64,000 nt of DNA from G032773895 sp965248935 (GCA_965248935.1 OZ252214.1:3596001-3660000), one strand, 5' to 3'; positions 39,713 through 48,500 are shown, numbered from the stretch's first letter. The notes: generated by a model not told the origin, from the letters alone. Program-made: numbers and translations.

Positions 39713-40078
39713 ATGAGTAACGAAGTTAAAAAAGTCGAATCGGCAACAGAAGAGATTGCAGAGCTTAACCGCAAGTTCCATGGCAAGTTGTTACTTTCGG
39801 ACGAATTTTATAAGCAATTAATGCAAGCTGGATTTGCTTACCGGCAATGTTTGCTGATGTCAGTTTTTCCTGATAGTGCTAATACTTATTGCGGAAAAAT
39901 TATTAAACAGGATGGTGATGTCATTGAATTTGATATCGACTTAGATAATTCAGAATATTCATCTTGGGAAAATGTTACCGCAGATTTTAGAGGGTTATAT
40001 GAAAAAAATCGTAATGCAAAGCCTTGGATAAAAGAGGTGGTTGGTTATGATTTGTTTTATAAATTAGGCAAAGAGTAA
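39713..40078 (+). CDS. Candidate immunity protein for the Rhs toxin, 121 aa
   Basis: ATG 39713 lies 4 bases after the Rhs stop; a longer TTG-initiated frame from 39671 would overlap the toxin end and is rejected. The small acidic, soluble protein has no signal or membrane segment. The helical start (VESATEEIAELNRKFHGKLLL) is followed by an alpha/beta part with DVIEFDIDLDN. Its position directly after the toxin tip, its size and its charge are those of a cognate cytosolic immunity protein. No family was recognised. A strong terminator closes the unit. A cytosolic immunity protein implies that the toxin tip acts in the cytoplasm. Confidence 0.75.
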   Translation: MSNEVKKVESATEEIAELNRKFHGKLLLSDEFYKQLMQAGFAYRQCLLMSVFPDSANTYCGKIIKQDGDVIEFDIDLDNSEYSSWENVTADFRGLYEKNRNAKPWIKEVVGYDLFYKLGKE

Positions 40079-40081
40079 AGG

Positions 40082-40109
40082 AAATAGCCCCGCGAAAGCG
40101 GGGCTATTT
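40082..40109 (+). terminator. Strong intrinsic terminator of the toroid/Rhs/immunity unit
   Basis: AAATAGCCCCGC and GCGGGGCTATTT form a perfect 12-bp stem around a GAAA tetraloop, followed by ATTT. It begins 3 bases after the immunity stop. The symmetry, with flanking A/T runs, would also terminate transcription from the opposite strand. Confidence 0.9.
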
Positions 40110-40111
40110 AT

Positions 40112-40219
40112 TTAAACAACGGTAAAAACCAACTTCTTGTCATACACCTCAATGGCGTAAGGCGTACCAATCTCAAACCCCGCTTGTTGAAGCCAAAACC
40201 CTCGTAAATTGTGGCCGCC
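40112..40219 (-). pseudogene. SymE-like toxin, C-terminal remnant
   Basis: The minus strand encodes about 33 residues ending in TAA (HNLRGFWLQQAGFEIGTPYA, then IEVYDKKLVFTVV). They match the conserved SymE pattern of LRG-x-WLxxAGF-x-xG-x-x-x-x-V with a terminal beta strand. There is no start codon; the frame runs into the transposon-end repeats at 40227. The gene was most likely cut by that element. Intact SymE is an SOS-controlled type I toxin; this fragment is not functional. Confidence 0.7.
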
Positions 40220-40226
40220 CAAATTG

Positions 40227-40409
40227 CCATCATATTTTTTGCCAAATTAACCATCATAAAATTCAGTCATTTTATGATGGTTTTACCTCGCTCCCATCAT
40301 AACCATTTTTCACTTTTCCAAATTAAAATCTAACGTTTTTCCAAACCACATCATAAAAATTCCCATCATAAGGTTGATATAAAAAAGCCAAAATCGTCTG
40401 TTATGATGA
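40227..40409. repeat. Transposon end with seven CCATCATAA-type sites
   Basis: The 9-bp motif CCATCATA(A) occurs directly at 40227, 40251, 40294, 40348 (ACATCATAA) and 40363, and inverted at 40272 (TTATGATGG) and 40401 (TTATGATGA). Such arrays of transposase-binding sites are typical of Tn7/Mu/Tn5053-like ends. They lie beside an ATPase-plus-DDE gene pair, between it and the interrupted symE remnant, so this is probably the element's left boundary, with the outer edge near 40220. Confidence 0.7.
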
Positions 40410-40417
40410 TTTTGGCT
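40381..40417 (-). terminator. Intrinsic terminator of the transposition gene pair
   Basis: Read on the minus strand, AGCCAAAATC and GATTTTGGCT form a perfect 10-bp stem around a 12-base loop, followed by six T. It begins 28 bases after the ATPase stop at 40446. The loop contains one of the CATCATAA sites. Confidence 0.8.
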
Positions 40418-40445
40418 GATTAACTATTCTAGATGGTCTAAGCGT

Positions 40446-41252
40446 TTATGATACTTGTTGTTTAATCAACTCGTCATGGCTTCGCCAATGCGGCTGTATC
40501 AATACACTATTCACATGTGCGATGGTAACGATTTTCTGAGCCTGTGTTGCGGCATCAATCAAACTGGCGTAACAGAGGTTTCTGCATAAGCGTAAATTAC
40601 CTTGAGCGCTGCGTATGATAAGTTCCATCGCGCCTTCATTAAAGGTGTTGACGCCCATCCTAACAGCTTCCAGTTCCTTCACAATATAGCGTTCCATATC
40701 GTCATTATTTTGCCGTTTAATATTGGCAGAATAGGTAATTCGACTTTTAATGTCTTGATTGACGTTGAGCGACAAATAATGCAATAAATCCCGTTGACCA
40801 AACAACACTAGATTGTGCTTTTTGGGAAACCGCTCGAACAATAATCGCAACTTCCTCAGTACCTGCATGTCGAGTAAATGTGCCTCATCAATCAGTATAT
40901 AAAGTGTTTTACGGTCTTTTATATGATTGTAGGCGCAGGTAATAAGTTCTTTCTCAAGTGCCTTTTCAGGTACTTCAATTTTAAAGGAGTCTGCAAGTTG
41001 CGTGAGTATTTGCCAATAAGTATGTAAGGTTCTAGAACAAGAAACAACCGTTACATCGCGTTCTTTTTCTAGTGATTCAATGTGCTCCCTAAGCACACTT
41101 TTACCTACCCCTGGCTCACCAATTACAACAGAAAAGCCACCTTGTTGCGAATGAATTTTAATGATGTCGAATATTTGCTTTTGTTGGTTTAGCAAAGTTA
41201 AATCGGTTCGGCTAAACGGCTCTTTTGTGGTCGCATGAATGGATTTAATCAT
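40446..41252 (-). CDS. Transposition helper ATPase, TniB/ExeA-like AAA+
   Basis: The 268-residue AAA+ ATPase has a Walker A at about residues 41-50 (VIGEPGVGKS) and a Walker B (LYILIDEAHLL). It also has a sensor-like LVLFGQRDLL and a lid region with RSAQGNLRLCRNLCYASLIDA. In transposons with DDE transposases such ATPases select targets and activate the transposase. Its ATG overlaps the stop of the DDE transposase gene as ATGA, so the two are translationally coupled. The length is complete for the family and the reading frame is intact, so this gene may still be expressible, although its partner is truncated. Confidence 0.88.
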   Translation of the reverse strand: MIKSIHATTKEPFSRTDLTLLNQQKQIFDIIKIHSQQGGFSVVIGEPGVGKSVLREHIESLEKERDVTVVSCSRTLHTYWQILTQLADSFKIEVPEKALEKELITCAYNHIKDRKTLYILIDEAHLLDMQVLRKLRLLFERFPKKHNLVLFGQRDLLHYLSLNVNQDIKSRITYSANIKRQNNDDMERYIVKELEAVRMGVNTFNEGAMELIIRSAQGNLRLCRNLCYASLIDAATQAQKIVTIAHVNSVLIQPHWRSHDELIKQQVS

Positions 41253-42094
41253 TCGGCTTCTCCTTGGCCAGCCTTGCGCAGGTTGGCGTTATACACAAGG
41301 TTGACGAGACTGGCTTCGCCCATGCGCTGGTCGTTAAAGTAAACTATAAACCGTTGTTTGTTGTTGCGATCAAACCGCACCTGTATTTTCTTTTCCCGAA
41401 GGTCTACGGGACACTCCCATTTGTTCGAGTTAATGGAAAACACATTGGTTTTTGATACTTTACGGGTTTCTTCTACAAAGAAAACCTCTTCCGTATATTC
41501 ATCATCCACTAAGAAGTGAATGCGACTATGGTCGAGGGCAAAGCGATCGATGGGACGCATTTGAATACTGCTGTGCTTTTGGTTGTTGTACTCGTTCTCT
41601 ATCCAGTCATGGGTCTTGTCATTAAGCTCTTCAAGAGAAGTGAAGGTAAGATGCTGTACTAAAAAACGATCACGAAAGCCCCTAAAAAATCGTTCTATTT
41701 TACCTTTGGCGGCCCCATCCCGAACGGGTGCATGAGAGAGTAAAATGTTGAGCCTTATACACGCTTGCAGGATTTCTTTAGATTTGTAATTCGAGCCATT
41801 ATCAAAATACAATCGATCGGGTTTGCCGCGTTTGAATAATGCGGTTCGGAAGGCGTCGACCATATTCTCGGTGTTGTCGTTGTAAAAGAACTGACCGTGG
41901 GTGATGACGCGACTCGCATCATCAATAAACGCAATAAGAAACGTCTTTTTCCTCGAACCGTCGGCCTGTTTGATCGACGGCCCGTACATCGTGTCAGCTT
42001 GCCATAGTTCATTAGCAAACTGCATGGCAAACGAATGTCGAAGTTTTTTAGTGGTCTCAGAAATATTAATAGGACACCCATAATAACTTGCCAT
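41249..42094 (-). CDS. DDE transposase, N-terminally truncated
   Basis: The 281-residue reading frame contains a complete rve-type catalytic core. The DDE triad is visible as WQADTMYGP, LYFDNGSNYKS and KGKIERFFRGF, followed by a C-terminal beta-barrel-like region. The N-terminal DNA-binding helix-turn-helix part, normally 100 residues or more, is missing. The first dozen codons (MASYYGCPINIS) are read from a 31-bp repeat at 42060-42090 that does not belong to the gene, so ATG 42094 is an accident of the junction. It is followed by the coupled ATPase gene. Probably inactive without its DNA-binding domain. Confidence 0.8.
   Translation of the reverse strand: MASYYGCPINISETTKKLRHSFAMQFANELWQADTMYGPSIKQADGSRKKTFLIAFIDDASRVITHGQFFYNDNTENMVDAFRTALFKRGKPDRLYFDNGSNYKSKEILQACIRLNILLSHAPVRDGAAKGKIERFFRGFRDRFLVQHLTFTSLEELNDKTHDWIENEYNNQKHSSIQMRPIDRFALDHSRIHFLVDDEYTEEVFFVEETRKVSKTNVFSINSNKWECPVDLREKKIQVRFDRNNKQRFIVYFNDQRMGEASLVNLVYNANLRKAGQGEAE
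42060..42090. repeat. 31-bp direct repeat, left copy
   Basis: Sequence beginning GAAATATTAATAGGACACCC and ending ATAATAACTTG, identical to 42275-42305. It marks the point where the transposase gene is broken. Confidence 0.9.
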
Positions 42095-42274
42095 GGTGCA
42101 GGATGGCGAAGTCTATCACTACCATCTCGACCATTTAGGTACCCCGCAAGAACTATCCAATAACGAAGGAAAAATCGTTTGGAAAGCCCGCTATCAAACC
42201 TATGGAAATGTAGCCTATAAAGAAGTCGATGAAATCGAAAATAATATCCGCTTTCAAGGGCGAAATATTAATAG
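42091..42274 (+). pseudogene. Orphan Rhs core fragment
   Basis: A reading frame from ATG 42093 encodes about 55 residues of an Rhs repeat-associated core (YHYHLDHLGTPQELSNNEG, then KIVWKARYQTYGNVAYKEVDE and IRFQGR). It then runs into repeat sequence and a stop at 42284. The LDHLGTPQEL type differs clearly from the core of the large Rhs gene at 32266 (ADALGSVVATT), so it comes from another Rhs family member, not from a duplication of that gene. The upstream part and the toxin tip are absent. Confidence 0.8.
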
Positions 42275-42305
42275 GAAATATTAATAGGACACCCATAATA
42301 ACTTG
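42275..42305. repeat. 31-bp direct repeat, right copy
   Basis: Identical to 42060-42090 at a distance of 215 bases. Its first 13 bases (GAAATATTAATAG) are additionally duplicated in tandem at 42262-42274. It lies 36 bases before the Y1 transposase gene and may be part of that element's end. Confidence 0.9.
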
Positions 42306-42340
42306 ACCTCCAATCTCGAACAAAATACAATAAACTCAAT

Positions 42341-43336
42341 ATGACCCAAACCCGTGAATCACAAGTCTCTCTAGACGCAACCCCCTATTATCACTGCATG
42401 ACGCGCTGTGTTCGTCATGCGTATTTGTGTGGCGAAGACCCTATTACAGGTAAGAGCTACGAGTACCGCCGTCAGTGGATAGAAGATCGCATGTTAGCGC
42501 TTCAAGACGTATTCTCGATTGATGTCTGTGCCTATGCTGTTATGAATAACCACTACCATGTGGTGCTGCATGTGGATTCAGATAAAGCCACAGCCTGGAG
42601 TACCGAAGAAATCATTGAGCAATGGCATACCCTATTTAAAGGGCACCTATTAAGTCGCCGATATATCCGTGGTGAGTCTTTAGACAAAGCGGAACGAGAT
42701 GCCTTAAACGATATTGTGGAAACCTGGCGTGGCCGACTTATGGACATAAGCTGGTTTATTCGGTGTGTGAATGAATATGTGGCGCGTGAAGCCAATGCCG
42801 AAGACGGCTGTACAGGGCGTTTTTGGGAGGGGCGATTTAAGTCTCAAGCACTGCTCGACGAAAAAGCCTTAGCGGCCTGTATGGCCTATGTAGACCTGAA
42901 CCCTATCCGCGCTAAAATGGCAACCACACCAGAAAAATCTGATTATACCTCGGTTAAATTAAGAGCGGAAAAAGCAAAAAAATCCCCACATCCAAACCAC
43001 AAAAACCAACAACCCTCAAACCTATTTCCCTTTGTCGGTCATCCAAGGAGGAATATGCCAGCAGGTTTGCCTTTTAAGCTTAATGACTACCTTGAATTGG
43101 TGGACTGGACAGGACGACATATTCGTGACGATAAACGTGGTGTGATCCCATCAAACCTTCCCCCTATTTTATCCCGTTTAGAGATTGACCCAAAGCATTG
43201 GATATATATGTCCCAACATTTCGAAAGTAAATTTAAGCGTTTTGTTGGAACGGTTTATAGCCTTAAAAAAATGTGCCGAGAAGTCGGTTTATCTCGAACA
43301 CCTGGCTTGTCTTCGTGTAAGGCCCTTCTAGGGTAA
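42341..43336 (+). CDS. Y1 (HUH) transposase, REP-associated/IS200-like
   Basis: The 331-residue protein has the HUH motif in VMNNHYHVVLHV, an N-terminal strand DATPYYHCMTRCVRHAYLCG and the segment CMAYVDLNPIRAKM typical of TnpA-REP-like single-strand transposases. These enzymes cut one DNA strand through a tyrosine and act on palindromic ends. It is longer than minimal IS200 TnpA (about 150), as expected for this RAYT-like subgroup. It has a basic, proline-rich linker near residue 215 and a C-terminal extension of about 100 residues. The frame is intact. No strong ribosome-binding site is visible. Confidence 0.88.
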   Translation: MTQTRESQVSLDATPYYHCMTRCVRHAYLCGEDPITGKSYEYRRQWIEDRMLALQDVFSIDVCAYAVMNNHYHVVLHVDSDKATAWSTEEIIEQWHTLFKGHLLSRRYIRGESLDKAERDALNDIVETWRGRLMDISWFIRCVNEYVAREANAEDGCTGRFWEGRFKSQALLDEKALAACMAYVDLNPIRAKMATTPEKSDYTSVKLRAEKAKKSPHPNHKNQQPSNLFPFVGHPRRNMPAGLPFKLNDYLELVDWTGRHIRDDKRGVIPSNLPPILSRLEIDPKHWIYMSQHFESKFKRFVGTVYSLKKMCREVGLSRTPGLSSCKALLG

Positions 43337-43378
43337 TAATGTAGCGCGCAATACTGCCCAAACATTCGATAACCTTGG

Positions 43379-43530
43379 TTAGTCATAGCCCATACCAAGC
43401 TCACCACCCTCGGCAGTCTTAATGTAGAGTACTAAAATACCGTTCACATGGGGGAGGGTGACGATCTTTTTTGTTTTTCTACAGGCTTCGATCAAACTGC
43501 CATAACAACTGACCGAATTAGCCTTGTGGT
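43379..43530 (-). pseudogene. Relic of a second TniB-like ATPase
   Basis: The minus strand encodes CYGSLIEACRKTKKIVTLPH followed by VNGILV, which aligns with CYASLIDAATQAQKIVTIAH and VNSVLI near the C-terminus of the 40446-41252 ATPase. The sequences differ at many positions, so the relic comes from a related element rather than from a recent duplication. It has no start and no Walker motifs. Confidence 0.75.
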
Positions 43531-43829
43531 TCACTCAGTATTTTACGATGGGTATTGGGTTAGAAAATACGGGTTTTGACTATGGGAGTTTGGGAAGTAA
43601 CATCTAATACAGGTGAATGTTCAGACACCCTCTCCGTTTATTGTTGTGCGTTTTTTGAGAGATTTATCCATCAAAAAATATGACTTTCTACATGCTTTTG
43701 CTTTATGATCAGCAAGCTCGGATGTTTACTCAGCACATATTAAAAAATAATAACTATTGTGTAATTGGTCGAACGTAACTTTGTTACTACTTTCATAGTT
43801 TGTGCTGTTCTTAATAGAATTTAATTTTT

Positions 43830-43870
43830 GTAGGTCATTTTGTAGGTCATTTTGTAGGTCATTTTGTAGG
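43830..43870. repeat. 12-bp tandem repeat over the ribosome-binding region
   Basis: GTAGGTCATTTT is repeated three times exactly, followed by a partial copy GTAGG, ending 4 bases before ATG 43875. Each unit carries an AGGT that could serve as a weak ribosome-binding site, so copy-number changes could alter translation of the autotransporter. Confidence 0.85.
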
Positions 43871-43874
43871 TAAT

Positions 43875-45473
43875 ATGGATAAATTAGTCTTTGTTTTTCT
43901 GGCAGTATATTTCGCATTGAGTTGTTCCAATGCGCAGGCTGCCCCGCCAACTGCGAATGCTGATACGCGCGCAGTTCCAACAAATAGTAATGTCACTATT
44001 AATGTACTATCCAACGATAGTGACCCAGATGGAGATACGCTCACGGTCACATCAATTACCCAGCCCAGTGTTGGTAGTACTTCTTTAAACACAGATGGCA
44101 GTGTGTTTTATCAGGCAGACCCTAGTTTTACCGGGGGCACCATCACCTTTTCCTATACCGTTGTTGATAGCAATGCAGAGCAATCTGTAGGCGATGTGAC
44201 CATTATCATTCAGGACAGCGTATTTGGGGAGCAGTCGAGTGATGGAAATACAGACCGCGTGGCTGAGACGCTAGATAGTTTGTGCAGTGATTTAAGAGGC
44301 CAAACCGATGCAGAGCTTGGTGCCGCTCAGTCTGAATTGCTTGCCCGCTGTGACCAATTGGAAGCTCTGGCTGTCAGTGACCCAGACACCCTTGCTGTTG
44401 CGTTAAGGCAAATTGCCCCTGAAGAGGTCACTGCCCAAATGCGAGTCATTTCAGATTCCAGCCGTGCAATGGTCCATACCGTATCTCAGAGGGTGCAACA
44501 ACAAAAGTTGGCTGGCCAATATGGTGGCTCGCCCTATAGCTTTGCGCTGAATGGTCGCCAGTGGCAAGGCGCAAGTATTACCGGCTCAGGAGCCGGTGAT
44601 GATGTTTCAGATGCAACTCCTCGTTTTGGTTTGTTCGCGAGTATGCATTTAGATGAAGCAGACAGGGAGTACACAGAGTTAGAGAGTGGTTATGACTCAA
44701 GCGGTACCTCCATCACTATAGGAGGAGATTACTTTTTAAATAGCCAGGTATTAGTGGGGGCAATGGCATCCCTCAGTGCTTCTTCTCTTGACTATAAAAG
44801 CGATGGCGGTGGGCTTGATACTGAGCTGGCCACCTTAGGTTTTTTTGGCGCGTATTTTAAAGATGGCTTTGCCGCTTACGCTCAGCTTAGCCAAGGGTGG
44901 ATTGATATTGATTCCGCACGGAATATTCAATACGGCAATGAAGACGTGAGTATTGACGAGCAGCTCACAGGCAGCACGTCTGGAACGCAAAATACGTTAA
45001 ATACCCGTGCAGAGTGGACATGGGAGCGTAAAGCGCTCTCGGTAACGCCATTCTTGCGTGCTGACTATATGTTGAATCAGATTGATGCCTACGGTGAGCA
45101 GGGCAGTAGCCCTTATGCTATGGAATTGGGCGAGCAGGAAATGGATCAGTTGGATGTTTCTTTGGGGGCTCAAGCTTCTTACGTTTTAAATCGTAAATGG
45201 GGTGTTTTTATCCCCACAATGTCGCTTACGTACCACAATGAGGTAGTGTCAAATAGAGACCCTGCAACAGCGCGCTTTGCATTTGATACGAATTCATCAA
45301 GAGTATTTATGGTAGAAAATGATGGTGGCAGCGCATTTTATGAATTGTCTCTAGGCGGCTCTGCGGCCTTTCCGCATGGTATCTCTGCATTTGTTGAATA
45401 CACTCAAACACTTGGGTATGACCACTTGGACGCCTACCAATTGCAGTTGGGTATCCGTTACGACGCTCTCTAA
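43875..45473 (+). CDS. Autotransporter-barrel protein with cadherin-like domain, 532 aa
   Basis: The signal peptide ends near AQA (residue 23). Residues about 24-115 form a cadherin/Big_9-like domain (PPTANADTRAVPTNSNVTIN, then VLSNDSDPDGDTLTV and TFSYTVVDSN). A helical linker (about 125-200) contains LCSDLRGQTDAELGAAQSEL. Residues about 245-532 are a C-terminal autotransporter beta-domain of alternating amphipathic strands starting FGLFASMHLDEADREY and ending LQLGIRYDAL. The passenger is very short, so it is more likely a displayed single domain than a cleaved enzyme. The final residue is not the usual aromatic. The gene is followed after 62 bases by a large lipoprotein gene in the same orientation. 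Confidence 0.87.
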   Translation: MDKLVFVFLAVYFALSCSNAQAAPPTANADTRAVPTNSNVTINVLSNDSDPDGDTLTVTSITQPSVGSTSLNTDGSVFYQADPSFTGGTITFSYTVVDSNAEQSVGDVTIIIQDSVFGEQSSDGNTDRVAETLDSLCSDLRGQTDAELGAAQSELLARCDQLEALAVSDPDTLAVALRQIAPEEVTAQMRVISDSSRAMVHTVSQRVQQQKLAGQYGGSPYSFALNGRQWQGASITGSGAGDDVSDATPRFGLFASMHLDEADREYTELESGYDSSGTSITIGGDYFLNSQVLVGAMASLSASSLDYKSDGGGLDTELATLGFFGAYFKDGFAAYAQLSQGWIDIDSARNIQYGNEDVSIDEQLTGSTSGTQNTLNTRAEWTWERKALSVTPFLRADYMLNQIDAYGEQGSSPYAMELGEQEMDQLDVSLGAQASYVLNRKWGVFIPTMSLTYHNEVVSNRDPATARFAFDTNSSRVFMVENDGGSAFYELSLGGSAAFPHGISAFVEYTQTLGYDHLDAYQLQLGIRYDAL

Positions 45474-45495
45474 AAATAAACAATGAATTTGCCTC

Positions 45496-45516
45496 AGGGC
45501 CTGTTAACAAGGCCCT
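45496..45516 (+). terminator. Intercistronic hairpin
   Basis: AGGGCCT and AGGCCCT form a perfect 7-bp stem around GTTAACA between the autotransporter and lipoprotein genes. No T-run follows, so it may be an mRNA-stability or attenuation hairpin rather than a true terminator. Confidence 0.4.
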
Positions 45517-45535
45517 AAGCGGCAGGGAAATAATA

Positions 45536-48500
45536 ATGAACTTTCTACTTCAAAAAGTTTTTTTTGCTTTTTTTCTATCAACAATTTTTGTTCTTGCGAG
45601 TTGTGGGGGCGGCAGTAGCGCCTCAACAAGTGGTGATTTTGGATCCCCAGTACCTCAGAGTTTTAATGAAAACGGTGAACCCATAGAGGGTGAGTCAGGG
45701 GCAGAGCCTTCTACAGATGACGAACTCTCTCAATTACCAGAAGTGTCTGCCGGTGAGAGACAATTCTCTGACCCAAATGTAATGGTTTCTTTGGTGGGAG
45801 GCGTGGAACTGGTTGAAGGAACCACACTGCAAAACGTGTATTGGCAACATATTAGCGGCCCTGAAGTTGCAATTGTTAGCCCCAGTGAGTTGACCACACA
45901 AATTGTTGTGCCGGATTTAGCGCAAGAAACCCAAATTGGTTTTCGGCTGAGTGTGGAAGATAGCAACGGCAATATTAATTCTGCGACAACCTTCTTACAT
46001 GTTACGCCTGCCCCCGCTTTTGTGCGTGTAGTGGGTGACTCCGTTGAGGAAAGCGACCAAGAGGCGATATTTACATTGCGGCTATTAGCGCCGGCTTCTG
46101 AAGCCTTGTCTGTGAGTTATGCCACCTTGCCAGGGTCTGCTGAGGCAGGAACGGATTACATGTCCACCCGTGGTGACGTTATATTCGAGGTGGGTGAAGT
46201 AGAGAAAACGGTTGCAGTGCCTCTGATTAATAGTGGTGCGGCTGAAGGCAGTGAGTTCTTTAGTTTACAAGCCACAATAAACACAGAGTTGGTTCAAGCA
46301 ACCAACACAGGTGTAACCTTAATTAATAATAGCCCGCAGGTGGTTGTATTTGAGATAGATGGTCAGCTTATTACCCTGCAAATTGGCGAAGTGGTAAGTA
46401 ACCCAGCGGATGCAACAACAATACCTGAAGGGGGCACATTGCGTTTTCAGTCAAGTGACCCTGCAATTGTAACGGTAGATACCGAAGGTGTATTAACCGG
46501 CGTGAGTAGCGGCAGTGTGATTATCTCTGCTTTACTAGAGAGTGCGAACCAGGAAACTGAAATTATTGGGAGTTATCAGGTTGTTGTAGAGGACAGTTTA
46601 TTTGAGCAGCCCCCATTGCTTGAGGATTTGGCGGCACAAGTGTTCAGCATAGAAACGCCTATCAATGTTTCTTTGATAAACAATGGTGGAGGTAACCTTA
46701 CTTCTTGTGATCTGGTTGGGACGGCATTGCCCCAAGGGCTATCCGTTGGCGTGTCTACAGACGCAACAACCTGCGAAATTTCAGGCACGCCTACGCAAGT
46801 TTCGGCAGGCGCAGACTATACCGTTCGTGCGACTAACGCCGCTGGCGATGTTACTGCATCAGCGAATATTACGGTGAGAATCAATGCGCCAGTACTTGTT
46901 GCGGATACTAGCCTACCGGTTTATATCAACACCCAGGCTATTACTCCGCTGGTATTTACCAATACAGGTGGTGGCGCACTTACCTCGTGCTTAGCGGTTG
47001 ATGCATTACCCGAAGGTTTGTCCGTTGCGGTATCCACTGATTTAACCACCTGTGAAATTTCAGGTACGCCAACGCAAGTTCTGGCTGGTCTAAACTACAC
47101 AATTCGAGCCACTAATGACACCGGCTCTAGTGATGCAACCGCCTTTATTGCGGTAGATGATTTAACCTTTATTGACCCTGTGACACTCACGTTTAGTGGC
47201 GCGCTTAGTAATGCCTCCATTGGCCTAGCGCTTAGCTCTGGTATTGCATTGGTCGATTGGAATGATGGCAGCGAGCCTGCACGAATATCCAATCATGACT
47301 TGGCATCAATTACATCTGCGGGAAGGGAGGACTACGAATATGGTGACGGTGGCGGAACAAGCGTTACTATCAGTTTCTCTGAGGGTATCGACTCTCTAAT
47401 AGGTATTGATGGCCTTGGTGTTGCGTATCAATTTAATACAGACATACTCAGTGGCGCGAGCAACTTGGTTTTATTGGGTTTTGAAAATCAGGCAATAATT
47501 AATACGACTTTAGCATCACTCTCGCTCAACCATGCCGCACTAGAAGAATTATATTTGTCACACCGAGGTGGTGTTAGTGGTGATTTAGCTGAGTTACCAG
47601 TAGGACTTCGTATATTTACGTTTACCCTTGCCCTTGATACTGACGATATCAGTGAGGAAGGTAGTATTACGGGAGACTTGTCTGATTTACCTGCCAGCTT
47701 AACCCAGCTTGAAATTTACTATGGAAATGAAATAAGTGGAGATGTTAGTACACTATCAACAAACCTTGAGCGCCTAGCCGTGACTGATGGCTCAAATACA
47801 ATTTCCGGTGATGTAATTAGTATTCCCGCAAACCTTGTACTCCTGTATTTGGATGGGGATAACACGTTGCGTGGCGATATTCAAAACATACATGCGGACT
47901 TTGATTTGTTTGATGTGGGTGGGGGAAACACCCTTTCAGGGGATGTTCGGTTTATTACTAATAATGGCACCCTGATCTTGTATGTTGGTGGCGATAATAT
48001 AATTACCGGGGACGTTGGTACGATTCCAGGCCAAGTTACTTCACTAAGCATCTTCGGCGACAATAGGCTATCTGGTAATATTGAGACGCTCCATGCAGAC
48101 ATATCCAATTTTAGTGTAGGCGGTTTAAATACCATTGGCGGAGATTTGGGTGGACTGAGAAATAATGGGACAATTGATATTGATGTTCGCGGTAGCAACA
48201 CCATTACCGGTATTGTTGGGAATATTCCCACCGTTGTTAGGTCGTTACACTTGTTAAGCCTGGAGGGCCGTAATACTCTATCCGGTAATATTGAGACGCT
48301 CCATGCAGACGTATCCAGTTTTAGTGTAGGCGGTTTAAATACCATTGGTGGAGATTTGGGTGGACTGAGAAATAATGGGACAATTGATATTGATGTTCGC
48401 GGTAGCAACACCATTACCGGTTTTGTTGGGAGTATTCCCACCGCTGTTAGGTTGTTAAAATTGGAGGGCGGTAATACGTTAACGGGGAATATCCAAGACA

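Larger units (their letters stand above)
43337..43874. other. Intergenic region with ATPase relic and tandem repeat
   Basis: The 0.5-kb gap contains a decayed TniB-like fragment (43379-43530, minus strand), an AT-rich stretch that should hold the promoter of the autotransporter gene, and a 12-bp tandem repeat at 43830-43870. No other gene was seen. Confidence 0.6.

Noticed and set aside
40446..42094. IS21 istAB pair
   Set aside because: The ATPase has the TniB/ExeA pattern rather than IstB, and the end array of 9-bp sites does not fit IS21.
42341..43336. Group II intron or site-specific recombinase
   Set aside because: The HYH motif and the YVDLNP segment identify a Y1 single-strand transposase. 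No reverse transcriptase or tyrosine/serine recombinase motifs are present.
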